A stretch of 13,358 nt of DNA from Smittium mucronatum (GCA_001953115.1 LSSL01001070.1:1-13358); one strand, 5' to 3'; counted from the first letter of the stretch, positions 1-9,300 are shown. The notes: a model not told the origin generated them from the letters alone. Numbers and translations are program-made.

Positions 1-300
1 GGTGATACAAAAATAATAAAGAGAAAAAAACAAACAAATAAGGATTGATACTTTATCAAAAAGAATAGATATATATTTTTAATAATATTATGTTGAAAAA
101 AACGTGATTAAAGTAAGCTATTATTCAAGGCTCTATCGGAACATCTATACACAAGCTGAGTAGTTAACAAGCAAAATTGGGAGAAGATTAGAGCGCGGTT
201 ATAGAAAACAGTTTGAAATTAATACAAAATATTAGATAACGTAAACTCTATGGAGTATGGTGAATCAGTGATCGAGGTATATTTTATATGGATCTAAAAT

Positions 301-639
301 GTGCCCTCTTCTACAAAAAAGAAAATATGTGATAAGATGCAATTGATTATTTGATATGGAGTTTTTGAACGAACATATCCATTGAATAAAAATGATTGCT
401 TAAGATTACGCCTTAAAATTTTAGGTGAATATACTGCGAAATTTCCTACCTTATAGGCATATTTTTTGTGGTTTCAAACATTATCGGTCGGGAATAGTAG
501 ATTATTTTTACAGATTTTAATATATTGTACCTCTTAGTACTGTCACATGAGCTTTTGGATAAGTAAAATGTTTTTAGTTCTCATGAACTGGATGAGAATC
601 ACAAAAAAATTTAAAACTTTTAGGGCTCGAAATATAGTC
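301..639 (+). pseudogene. Possible worn coding stretch, unidentified
   Basis: One plus-strand frame runs 113 codons with only three stops (TGA 352, TAG 454, TAG 535). Random DNA of this composition should give about nine or ten. The middle block, TYPLNKNDCLRLRLKILGEY (about 373-432), has a less biased composition than its surroundings. There is no ATG start, no recognised domain and no splice logic. It may be the remains of a transposon protein or chance. I do not recognise the family. Confidence 0.25.
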
Positions 640-660
640 TAATTAAACCTTGTAATTAGA
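638..660. other. Perfect 8-bp inverted repeat with 7-nt spacer
   Basis: TCTAATTA (638-645) and TAATTAGA (653-660) are exact reverse complements around AACCTTG. It lies about 120 nt past the tafazzin stop codon. It could form a hairpin in a 3' UTR, but it is AT-only apart from one pair and may be chance. Confidence 0.35.
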
Positions 661-782
661 TATTTTATAAAAGAAATCTATAAATAATAATTGTACTAAT
701 TTCACTCGATTTTCCCGAATATTAAAACTCAATTCCCGTTCTAGTAAAGGCATTTCCTACCAGTTAATATTATGTAGATGGG

Positions 783-2024
783 TTACTGCTGGGTAGATTC
801 TTTCAAGGATTCCAACTCTTGAGTTAAGATTTCAGTAATTCTGATCCTAAAAGTTTCATTGATGAGATCAATTTCATTCTGGTTAGACGCGGATGAAATG
901 TCGGATTTGTATTCGCTGAGGATGGGATCCAAATTGATTGGGGATCCAAAAGTGATTCGGAGAGAGTGATTGGATGAAAGCACAGGGTACCGATACTTGT
1001 TTGCCAATGGGAAGACCTTTTCAAGACCCTGGTGGTATATGGGGACTACTATAGGGGCGATTTGGGCATCAAGTATGAGTTTTGCGATTCCCCATTTAAA
1101 TCGCAGGAAATTAGGTCGCTGGTTAACGAAAGCTTCTGGAAATACGTGGATCTGGTTTTAGGTACCAAGAGAATTATATTTACATTTTTTTATAATGGAC
1201 AAAAAGTGTGAAAATTTAAGCTAGACGCTACAAATGTAAATATAAAAAAGTGGGTAATTTAGAGTAAGAAACATACCCATTTTTTCTGCTCGATTTTAGC
1301 TTGAGCGAATCTGATGGCGTCTTGATAAATACCGGCACCACGGACTGTTGGAATAACCTGACCAAGGGCGAAGAATGCTGTCAGTGGTCTATGAATCAAA
1401 TTTACTCAAAACTATTATCAATCCGGCAGTAAAAATGGAGCCGTAGGAGATTTATTAGAATAACACAAGATATCCAATTTTATAGAGTCGAGAAGTACAA
1501 AAAAAAGGCCAAACTCAGGAAGGCAAAAATAAAACAGTGATTTTTACTTCTCAATTCTTGATTAAGAAATGATAGCTATCAAGTCTTTTACTGGGTTTTA
1601 TGTTTAAAGATATGAGTTGAAATAGATATAATTAATAGACTTACGGATTTATAAAAGTCAGCTCTTTAGCTCCAAGAGTCCATCTCATAAAGTCTGGATT
1701 TGATCGAATATATTTGGGAAGGGAGCCCCATAGAAGAGGATCGTCGAAAGTACTAATATGGTTAGAGTATGTTATTATGCTGGCAACTCTGGATTCATCT
1801 TTTAATATTTTAGCAAATTGATCTACACCAGTTATATGTATATCTTTGAACACAGATTTAAGAAAAACAGATGAGGCAAAAGAAGTAGAGCTGATTACGG
1901 CTTTGCTGAACGGATACCACCATAGGGAGTCCTGGGCGAGGGCCTTCTCTCTGAAATAAGCGTGGGCTTTGAGAGTATACTTTCCATAGACTAATTCTTG
2001 AACTTTATTTTCTCGTGGATTCAT
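783..2024 (-). CDS. TAZ: Tafazzin (monolysocardiolipin / phospholipid-lysophospholipid transacylase), three exons
   Basis: Tafazzins move acyl chains between phospholipids and lysophospholipids and mature cardiolipin on mitochondrial membranes facing the intermembrane space. Exons read on the minus strand: 2024-1645, 1388-1277, 1151-783. Introns are 256 nt (GTAAGT...ATAG) and 125 nt (GTATGT...CAG). Phases join cleanly to 861 nt, 286 aa, close to the usual 260-380 aa. The acyltransferase HX4D motif is NHISTFDDPLLWG (His89, Asp94). Next come FFALGQVIPTVRGAGIYQ (about 132-149), WIHVFPEA (164-171), FLRFKWG (179-185), then a PIVVPIYH-type segment and a C-terminal GSPI block. ATG 2024 is the first Met after an in-frame TAA upstream; the short N-terminus has no clear targeting presequence, as is common in this family. 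Oddity: the usual FPEG glycine is Ala171. The HX4D residues and open frame suggest a working gene. Family call is firm; exon ends are inferred from splice motifs and homology. Confidence 0.93.
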
Positions 2025-2483
2025 TTGGGAGGAAAATAGAATTCTCTTCGATATGAGGTAATCCAACCCAACCTCGTTTTTTTAAACGGAATAAAAATGA
2101 ATTTTAAAAGATAAGAGAATGGGTTCTGTTTTTTATCAGTGTATATTTGAAAAAAATAACTAAGCTTATATTTCGATTTCAGTTAGAAATTAGAGAATAA
2201 TCAACAGTATTATTTTATTACAGATCAAAATCAATCCAACAGACACGTGCTTACTATTTGGTGAATCTGAAAAGGCTATCGTGAATCTAAAATAGCCGAT
2301 TGGTTGCCTGTGGCAGAAATTCATAGGTTTTTACTATATTTTTTAAGGCGAAGTTCATAAATGGCTAGCTAATAAAAAACCGGCAAGTCGGTATAAAAAA
2401 TCTTGGCTATGAAAAAATATATAAACTGTAGGAAATACATTCTAGTTTAGTGAAAATAAGCAATTGTGAAGAAACATAGATTG
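2025..2483. other. Intergenic region between SWEET and tafazzin
   Basis: This 459-nt gap separates two genes that both run on the minus strand, so it should hold the SWEET 3' UTR (right) and the tafazzin promoter and 5' UTR (left). No ORF is supported. A 20-nt unit starting GTGAATCT is repeated in tandem at 2261-2300 with mismatches. An imperfect palindrome, ACCGGC then GTCGGT, lies near 2380-2393. No TATA box or poly(A) signal can be assigned with confidence. Confidence 0.5.
2261..2300. repeat. Imperfect tandem duplication of a 20-nt unit
   Basis: Two adjacent 20-nt units, 2261-2280 and 2281-2300, share GTGAATCT exactly and match at roughly 14 of 20 positions. It sits in the SWEET-tafazzin intergenic region. 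No function is evident. Confidence 0.45.
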
Positions 2484-3625
2484 TTAGATGTCTAGTTTAG
2501 GTATTTTGATTTGATAAGGGCTGTGAACATGGTCTTTGGGTTCTCCAAGAATATTTAGAGCATTGTCCTTCGGCGGTGCAGCCCTTTGGCCATAATGAGA
2601 AATACATGATAGCAATACAGCGCTTGAGATCAAACCAAGTGAATTGGTTATATAAATATACTTGTCGCCCAACTGTAAACCTAGCAAGGTCCATATTATC
2701 ACAGAAATAAAGGTACTTATTGCAGCAGGCTTATTTAGAATACTAGCATCCTTGTCTCTAATCACGACAGCCAAGGAAAATAATGGAGCGGCGAAGAAGA
2801 TAAGAGATGACAGGGCACATATTAATTTAAATCCAGATTTAACTCTTTCAGAGGAAGTGCTTCTGATAAATCCAAATACAAATAATATAAAAACTGTAAT
2901 AGGAAAAAGCAGTCTCAAAGTTTCTCTCTAAAATCAAATCAAATCAAATCAAATCAAATTAAATTAAATGAACGTTTTAGGGATGAAAAATAATTATATG
3001 CAATTATAATAAGATGAGAGAATTTTTTTCAAAGGTACAGATAGTAAATAGAAGGTGAAATAGATAAAGTTTTCAATGATTTTGGGGAGATAAATAAAGG
3101 AAATAAAATATTTTTTTAAGGTATTGCAAACCTTTCTGGGCTGATTTTTGATAATATTTAAGGATATGTATCCACTGGAAACGGCACCGAAAATGTTAAC
3201 ATTAATAATAGTATTATTCTGTGCAATTATTCCGTACTTCACCCAGAGCGAACAGCTATAAAATTTTCAAAAAAATAACAAATAAATAAAAACGAATGGA
3301 AGGAGAAAAGAAATCAATAGCAGTTTTAAAAAAAATAGTTAAATAATGAATATTACGATAAAAATGTGAAGATGTATGGGATGACAGGGACTTTATGGAC
3401 AGTAAGATTTTTTAAGCTAATGCTTTTCCTCAGGGATCTCAGGACTGATCTATAAATAACGATTGGCGAATAATAATTAGACAAAATCAACCTTGTTGAA
3501 CTTGAAATATCTGCTAATTTAACAATAAATCGTTGTGTTGCTTACAATTGGCTTAGATATATCGTGACAGACGAGAGGGTTGCTGCTAAAGATAGAAAGC
3601 TTCTAAAGCGACTCGACTCACTCAT
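2484..3625 (-). CDS. SWEET (MtN3/saliva) sugar transporter, four exons
   Basis: SWEETs are seven-helix uniporters that let sugars cross the plasma or Golgi membrane, built from two MtN3 repeats around a linker helix. Exons on the minus strand: 3625-3546, 3449-3357, 3255-3132, 2927-2484. Introns are 96 nt (GTAAGC...TATAG), 101 nt (GTAATA...TATAG) and 204 nt (GTTTGC...TTTTAG). They join in frame to 741 nt, 246 aa, close to the size of animal SWEETs. Repeat 1 spans about residues 10-95 and includes VPVIPY (47-52), FLSCSLWVKYG (56-66) and NVNIFG (76-81). The linker helix is about 103-120. Repeat 2 spans about 132-212 and includes IFFAAPLFSLAVVIRDKD (142-159), Trp178 and TNSLG (193-197). The paired asparagines of the sugar site (Asn78, Asn194) and Trp178 are present. 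The TM1 proline of plant SWEETs is missing, as in animal members. The tail from about 213 is soluble. The first exon and the weak GTTTGC donor are the least certain parts. Confidence 0.9.
2931..2970. repeat. Pentanucleotide array (AAATC)5-(AAATT)2-AAATG inside SWEET intron 3
   Basis: Five perfect AAATC units (2931-2955) are followed by two AAATT units and one AAATG. On the gene strand this reads as GATTT repeats that run right up to the TTTTAG acceptor of exon 4 (intron ends at 2928), so the array occupies the place of the pyrimidine tract. The AAATT and AAATG units look like decayed copies of the same unit. Confidence 0.9.
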
Positions 3626-3818
3626 TGCAAAGAGTAAATTAATAGTGTAATAGATGAAAATTGGAATTTCGTGTTAAATCTTTTGAAGTGTTGAAGGAAG
3701 AGAGATATCGTATTTCCTACAAATAAAAGAAGATTTTGGGTTGGTAAATTTTAGTTAGTAGTAGGAAAACGGGAATGCGGTTAGACAAAATCAAGATTCT
3801 TTTATTCCTCCAAGTCGC

Positions 3819-3990
3819 ATTTATCGCTAGTCAATAAATAAACTCAGCAAAATTCTCGAATTTTTGAAGCTCAAGATTTTTGTATCCAATATTTTTGGCC
3901 GACATTCCTGACATGTTGGATGATAAGAAGCCCTGCTATTTGCTGCACATCCTCCAAAAATAAATTTCGCATATAGCAGTTGCGAGCTAT
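3819..3990 (-). other. Cysteine-bearing open stretch, unidentified
   Basis: A minus-strand frame encodes KFIFGGCAANSRAS followed by YHPTCQECRPKI (about 3971-3894) before a stop near 3840. The FIFGGC part recalls Kunitz inhibitors, and the YHPTC..C part recalls a LIM zinc finger, but neither cysteine pattern is complete. There is no start codon and the frame is closed by TAA a short way upstream. In an overlapping minus frame, a Met-led hydrophobic stretch starts at 4033-4030. Treat it as unproven; a chance match is possible. Confidence 0.15.
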
Positions 3991-4158
3991 TATTACTATT
4001 GGCTTACGTATGGCCCGATGCTGTATTTGGGCTGTGATTATTACCAATAGAAAAGCAGCACTCATACCTATACATGTAATGCATTGGCTGTTATTATTTA
4101 AAACCCGAGCTTAGCGAATAGCCATCCTCAGACTTTTCGAATTGAAGAGGGAAAAGCA

Positions 4159-4588
4159 CTATAAAATACTGAGAAAAAAAACTTCCAGTAATTTATTTCC
4201 AATGGTTTCGGCTATAGTAAAACCGATATAGAAATTCGCATATTTTTTTTTCATTGCCCACACATTAATAATATAAGACAAACAGCAAATTTCTTTCACC
4301 AAGGGGCCAATCTTTTCGGTATTTTTTTTAAGCATTTTTTCTTTAGATTTCCTTTCGGGTTTTAAGTCTGACAAAGCTCCAATGTATGCAGATCTCCTAT
4401 CTGTTGGTTCCTATATATTGGACCTGGCAATAAAATTATATGGACCAATAAAATTTCAAATTTCGGTATTAACCTCATTAAATTTTCAAGATATATATGG
4501 CGATAGAACCCTTATGCCATATATAATGCTTGTCAACAGAATTAAGAATTTAGCATCGGCATTAGCTATTAAAAGCAGCCCACTTTAA
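4159..4588. other. Facing open frames of unknown meaning
   Basis: On the minus strand a lysine-rich frame is open from just left of a TAG near 4421 down to 4159. It includes SAYIGALSDLKPERKSKEKM and a later hydrophobic part; the same frame carries TGA and TAG stops further upstream. On the plus strand, 4382-4588 is open from an ATG for 68 codons. Neither matches a family I recognise. They cannot both be genes, and the minus one looks more protein-like by composition. Either could be a decayed exon or chance. Confidence 0.2.
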
Positions 4589-4690
4589 TCTATCAACCAT
4601 CAAGATTTATCCATTACCTGCTCGAAAATATATAGAATTTCTATTTTCCAATTGAAGCCTTTTGTATTCGATAATTAATCGATATTAAAC

Positions 4691-4862
4691 TTAACCCTTT
4701 CAGGGGCAATGGTTCAAAAAATGGCTTTCACTTTTTTCTAAATGTTTTCATTAGACTAATAGTATTTGTATACCTTTGGATAAATCAAGAATTTAGGCCA
4801 ATTGAAAGGGTTAATTTGAGCAAATAGGAGTGAGACTTAAATTTGGGCCCGGAAAGGGTTAA
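4691..4862. mobile_element. piggyBac-like MITE with TTAA at both ends
   Basis: The left end reads TTAACCCTTTCAGGGGC (4691-4707). The right end, read inward on the other strand, is TTAACCCTTTCCGGGCC (4862-4846). The first 11 bases are identical, and 15 of 17 match overall. TTAA targets and CCC...GGG termini are typical of piggyBac-family elements. The 172-bp body has no ORF, so this would be a non-autonomous copy. A third copy of the end motif lies inside in right-end orientation: GAAAGGG-TTAA at 4804-4814. It gives an alternative shorter 124-bp unit. The family call is inference from ends only. Confidence 0.6.
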
Positions 4863-5736
4863 TAGAGGGTGATCAAAGTCGAATTTAAGCTTAGAATATT
4901 TTCAAATTTTTAAAAAAAGAAATTCAACTAAAAACTTATTGATAACTTTCAGCTTTCTGAAGAGGAAAAACTTTTTAGCAAATGGATGATTAAAATTATT
5001 AGAACTCTAAAATCCTACTTTCAAATTAATTATTTTGTAAATACTGGGGTAAATATGGTTTTTCGCAAAAGTGGGATTTGATACTTTAAGAAATAACAAA
5101 TTCATTTATTTCGGTTAATTTGAGCACTCTGAATGCCGAGAGATAAGAAGCCTGTATTCATTAAATAAAAAAGTAGTTTTATTTTATACGGGAATAGGTT
5201 AAAAAATCCATGCAAAATTTAAAAAAAACTTGAAAAAAGGATATCAAAGTGTCTTTAAAACGAACCCATGAAATTATTTCGAATAATATAAAAAGTAAAA
5301 ATCAATTCTACAAAAAATCAATGACTATTGGTACTTTTAGTGACTTTATTAAAAGTCAAATTTATTAAAGTGGAAAAATATAAATTTGCTCTTATGGAGT
5401 AATAAAATTTATTTTAGATTACATCTTTTTAAAGTTTTAATTAAAATTATATTCTTTCGAAAAAAATTGTATATAGAGATAAGATCTCCATGAATTCAAA
5501 AAATATGATAAAAATTATTAATTTTTTTGAAAATCTTAATATAGATGCAGAATAAAGGTTGATAGATATTATATATTCAGCTCTAGCGGATTTTATTTTA
5601 GATATATATATATATATTTTATTTAACAGAATTAGAAATGTAGCAGATCGAAGTTACCAAAAAGATAATTTCGTGGTATAGAAGAATTTTTTTAAAAAAA
5701 ATGTCAAATTTGGGATAAGAATTTGATTCTAACTAA
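4863..5736. other. AT-rich non-coding DNA
   Basis: No gene is supported. Homopolymer A and T runs dominate and stops are dense in all frames. A 14-nt direct repeat, GGTTAATTTGAGCA, occurs at 4809-4822 (inside the MITE) and again at 5113-5126. An alternating AT run lies at 5602-5617. Confidence 0.6.
5602..5617. repeat. (AT)8 dinucleotide run
   Basis: Eight alternating AT units flanked by AT-rich sequence. Simple microsatellite with no further signal. Confidence 0.85.
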
Positions 5737-6064
5737 ACGATATCGGATGCTTCTCTCCACATAACCAAAGATGTTATCAAATTTGGCTCTAAAGCTAAAA
5801 AAGTCAATTTTCGGACACGTTTTTACAGATATGTTCAAAAATTTTTAAGATTTGCAAGTGATAAATCTAAAAAATACTTTCTCGGCGATTAATTATTTTA
5901 ATGATTTCAAATTTCAGAGCCAATTTGATTATTTTTTTGAAATTATTAAAAAAATTGGCCTGAATTCTACGAGGTTTATTGTAATTTTTCGGAATTCGAA
6001 CAATTTTTTTTTGCGAAAAATTTCTAATGGTACAAAAGATCTTATTTATTATAAATTAGTATAA
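5737..6064 (+). other. Two overlapping open stretches, unidentified
   Basis: A frame without ATG is open for 51 codons at 5737-5889, with a basic stretch (KFGSKAKKVNFRTRFYRYVQ). A second frame overlaps it and runs to 6064, rich in Phe, Asn and Ile. Neither is a recognised family. The first has a more even codon mix than the surrounding DNA and could be a worn exon. An inverted repeat (5775-5793 with 5911-5930) overlaps both. Chance is a fair explanation. Confidence 0.2.
5775..5930. repeat. Spaced inverted repeat, about 19-nt arms
   Basis: The left arm ATCAAATTTGGCTCTAAA (5776-5793) matches the reverse complement of the right arm (5912-5929), which reads ATCAAATTGGCTCTGAAA. There is one T deletion and one A/G change. 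The arms are about 118 nt apart. They include the non-AT core GGCTCT, so they are less likely to be a pure composition effect. Confidence 0.55.
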
Positions 6065-8750
6065 TCAAATTCTTAAATAATTTTAATTGACTATAAAAAC
6101 CAGAAATCTTAATTTCAAAAAAAAAAACAAATCTAAATCTATAAAATAGATATCGAAGTATTGTCTGAGGTAGAAAAAAACTCTAAAGTAGAATTTTCGA
6201 AACTATTAGTACAAAAAAAAAAAGGATCTGATTTAGAAATAATCTAGAACAGAGTTGAAAATTAACCTATAACTATTTATAACATTATCATCTGATATTC
6301 TGTTTATTGTTTTCATAATAATTTATATCGAAAAAGATCTCAAAAAACATTAACATTTGTGAAGGGAGATAACGGAATATATAATAAGGGTTTTAATTAT
6401 TGGGGCAAACTAAAATAATGAATTTATAAGGAAAAATTATGAATTTTTTTGAATATATCAAACATAAGAAGTGTAAAGATATTTATAAATATCTAAAAAA
6501 CATAAAGTTTTTGAACATTTTTAACATGAATCTTTTAAATCCTGACTGCACAGAGAAAATTCAAAGAAAATTTTATCCATGATTAGATAGTTACTTGTTT
6601 TAAATAATTTTTATCAAATACAGATAAATATAGAATAACTTTTTTTTTAAATAAAGCTGTTAATTTTCATTGGAATTTATCTTTTAAAAAAACTTTAGAT
6701 ATAAAATAAGAATATAAAATTGTATAAAAAAAATTTTAAAAAAAGATCAAGATATAAAAATTAAATTGTCACTTAACCAAAAATTTAATTTGCAAATATA
6801 AATAAATATTTGAATAATATCAGCTGTCGATCATTGAAAAAAAAATCTTTATCGAAAAATATGTTATAAGTTGAAAAAATATCGTTCTTAATCGCTTTAA
6901 AATTTTTATCTATTTAACTTAAGAGAAAATTTCAAAATCGAAAAATGGATAGTAGTATAAAGATGGCGATTTAAGAATCTAAAATTCTGAAAAAAAGTTT
7001 TAAGCTATTTATTATGATCATCTAATCCCAGAAATCCGAACTCAACCATTTTTTTTTAAAAAAAAAACAGTCCTATAAATTTAATTAAATTTTATTGGAA
7101 TTTTTTTTAATGTTAAAACTATTTTCAATATATTTATAATCCATAGAATGAAGGCACGAAGTAATTTTTGTGTATAGCTAAGAAATATTTTGAAATAATA
7201 TTGTTAATTTTTTTTTGTGTATTTGCGCAGATTTTGTTTTTTTCAAATAATTTTAATTATAACATAATCATGGTATTTTTATATGTTTTAAATTTTATGA
7301 AAATATAAACTAGTACATATAGGTATTTTTTATAAATCCTAATAATTTCTCAACATTTTTCGCAATTAGGAAAATTATGGTGGTTTATTAAAATTTTTAA
7401 TATTCAAAAGTAGGAATTTTGCTAATATTGGCTATTTTTTTTTGGTGTGGAGCTGTTATGGTATGAAACAACCCTAAATTTGAATAAAAATTAAATATGA
7501 TCGGATCAGTTATATTTCTGGTATGTCTACTTATTTAATAAGATCATTATTTTATCATTATTTTTTATATTTACTTACGTGTGATAATTAAAATATTAAG
7601 AGCATCATTCAGTATATTTTCTATCACACTATCAATTTAAGAAATATGTCTAACCGTTAATAATTTAAAAAAAGATAGAAACAAGAGATTTTTTTAAAAA
7701 ATTATAATTTCTGGGTTTCCCTCATTCATTAAATTTCAAAGAAAAAACTTATATTTTGATTTCCGATTATAAATGACCTATCCTCTGATTTTTCTATTGC
7801 TCTCAGAAATTTAATTTATAAGGGAGTAATGGGGAGGGGGGTAAGCTGCAATTTTATCCCGAAGCAAACATTTAATGAATATTTAAATATTTTTATAAAA
7901 ATATGGTTTAGTTAATTGCTCCCAAATGAGCGTGCTAGCTAATCCAATATTAGAATGGATTTAATTTATAAAAACTGATTATAAATAGGGTTAAATATAT
8001 TATTCTATAATAAAAATTATATATGTGTATAAGTTTGATCTCTCATTTTTTTGAAAATATGCTCCAATTAAGCTATCAAATAGAAAAAACGCTCGAAAAA
8101 CACAATAATAATTATTTAAAATACGAGGCGCCGATTCTTATTGTTTTACAGTAGAATTTTTTCAGCTTAATGAGTACGATATGACCTATTTTTTTGGCTG
8201 AAGAAATGAAAAAAAAAGAAAGTTCTTGTGTATTAAGATTATATATATATAAAATCGACTATAAAATTATTATAATTATATATTTAAACCTCTGTAATTT
8301 TACATATAAAACCAAAGATCATATTCTATGAGAAAGTAATAGAATTTGGCTTATCTTTACCCATTGAAATTTTTTTTTTTTTTATAAGTTCCATTTAGTT
8401 CGAGAAATAGCTGCGGTAATTTATAAGAATCATATTTGTTGGCGGTGATGATATTATGGGTGTTAATTTTTTTTCAGTAATAAAGCCTTAAACCAATTCC
8501 CAGTGAGTATGGTGTCGCTAGAGCAACAGATGGGAGTGTTATGAAGTTTATTATTTATTTTTTACTTTTATTATTTTCTAGTAATATTTTTTTTAATATG
8601 AGATTTTAAAAAAATTCCCCATAAAAAACAAAAAAAACAATAATATTGAACTTCCAAAATAAATAAATTTACAATTTTTAATTAAAAAAAATAAACTGAT
8701 ATGTATATATAATACCGAAAGTAAGTTAATATCAAATACTTTTCTTTTTT
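6065..8750. other. Long AT-rich stretch without genes
   Basis: I see no gene here. The sequence is dominated by A and T runs with stops in every frame at short intervals. Features that stand out from the background are the G-rich island at 7822-7841 and slightly GC-richer patches near 7900-7950 and 8400-8540, which have no open frame and no recognised motif. It is probably old intergenic DNA or fully decayed transposons. Confidence 0.65.
7822..7841 (+). other. G-rich island (GGG, GGGG, GGGGGG)
   Basis: Three G runs (7822-7824, 7831-7834, 7836-7841) lie within 20 nt, in DNA that is otherwise almost all A and T. A standard four-run quadruplex would need the six-G run to serve twice, so folding is uncertain. 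Confidence 0.7.
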
Positions 8751-8782
8751 ATCGCAAAGGTGCTCTACCAGCTATGAAATCC
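8751..8782 (-). other. tRNA-like fragment (D-arm region)
   Basis: Read on the minus strand, the stretch contains TAGCTGGTAGAGCACC, which matches the start of the tRNA D-arm and box A region except that the CAGTT part of the D loop is missing. No convincing anticodon arm or box B (GGTTCGAATCC-like) follows. It is either a broken tRNA, a tRNA-derived SINE head, or chance. Confidence 0.3.
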
Positions 8783-9300
8783 AAATTAAAAAATATTTAT
8801 ATTATGTTTATATCTTATTGGAGTAAAAAAAGGAATAAGAAGCTAAGATTCAGATATAAATGTGTCAAGAGCAGATTAACAAGATAACTGATATGGACAG
8901 AAAATCCCTTCGGGAAAGAGAAAGAAATTCTAAATGAAACAAAAATATAATTCCAATATAATATCTTTCACAAGTTTAGTAGTTTATCCTGATCTCATTG
9001 TTTCTTCCTCTTTAATCGAAAATTGTTTCTTCCGTAATATTATAGCCTAAGAATAAAAGAATGTCGCATTACATTTATTTCCTGGAAATAATAGTATGAG
9101 CTAACAAATACCACAAATAAGATAATTGTTTTCAGCTACTGCGAATAAAAAAGATACAGTTATGTATAGAAAATAAGAAGTCCTTTTTAAAACAACCTGA
9201 ACTATATAAAAATAAGTGCACCGTATAATGAAAGAAAACCCATGAATCTCCATTAAATATCCTCAAATTTTATTTTAAAACACAATGAAAATGATCTTAT
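8783..9300. other. Non-coding stretch before the retroelement
   Basis: No gene is seen. It may contain the 5' end of the decayed retroelement, but I could not find a terminal repeat. A short hairpin TCCC-TTC-GGGA lies near 8906-8916. Confidence 0.4.

Larger units (their letters stand above)
1..782. other. Region downstream of tafazzin without an intact gene
   Basis: No intact gene is visible. This stretch lies 3' of the tafazzin stop codon, so its right end should hold the tafazzin 3' UTR; I saw no clear poly(A) signal in the right orientation. It contains a worn reading frame at 301-639 and a perfect small hairpin at 638-660, both listed separately. Confidence 0.6.
3626..4690. other. Region upstream of the SWEET gene, unassigned
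   Basis: This region should include the SWEET promoter at its left end. It is somewhat less AT-rich than the DNA further right and holds several open stretches, two of which are listed separately (3819-3990 and 4159-4588). No complete gene model with sensible splice sites could be built. The open frames may be worn exons or transposon remains. Confidence 0.45.

Noticed and set aside
970..1161. Plus-strand open frame opposite tafazzin exon 3
   Set aside because: It is a shadow of the coding exon on the other strand and has no family resemblance.
2022..2066. Longer tafazzin start at 2066 (adds 14 residues)
   Set aside because: The codon at 2066 is TTG, not ATG. In a eukaryote the first ATG after the upstream stop, at 2024, is the better start.
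2662..2931. Plus-strand open frame opposite SWEET exon 4
   Set aside because: It lies antisense to a clear transporter exon and its composition is explained by that.
3250..3625. Reading the SWEET first repeat as a broken, single-repeat gene
   Set aside because: The missing first repeat is fully recovered once three short introns with GT...AG ends and matching phases are allowed.
3479..3648. Plus-strand open stretch of about 55 codons resembling a helical DNA-binding segment
   Set aside because: It has no start codon and is antisense to SWEET exon 1 and intron 1, which have matching splice sites and family motifs.
8906..8916. TCCC-TTC-GGGA as a transcription terminator
   Set aside because: The stem is only four base pairs, the context is eukaryotic and no gene ends there.
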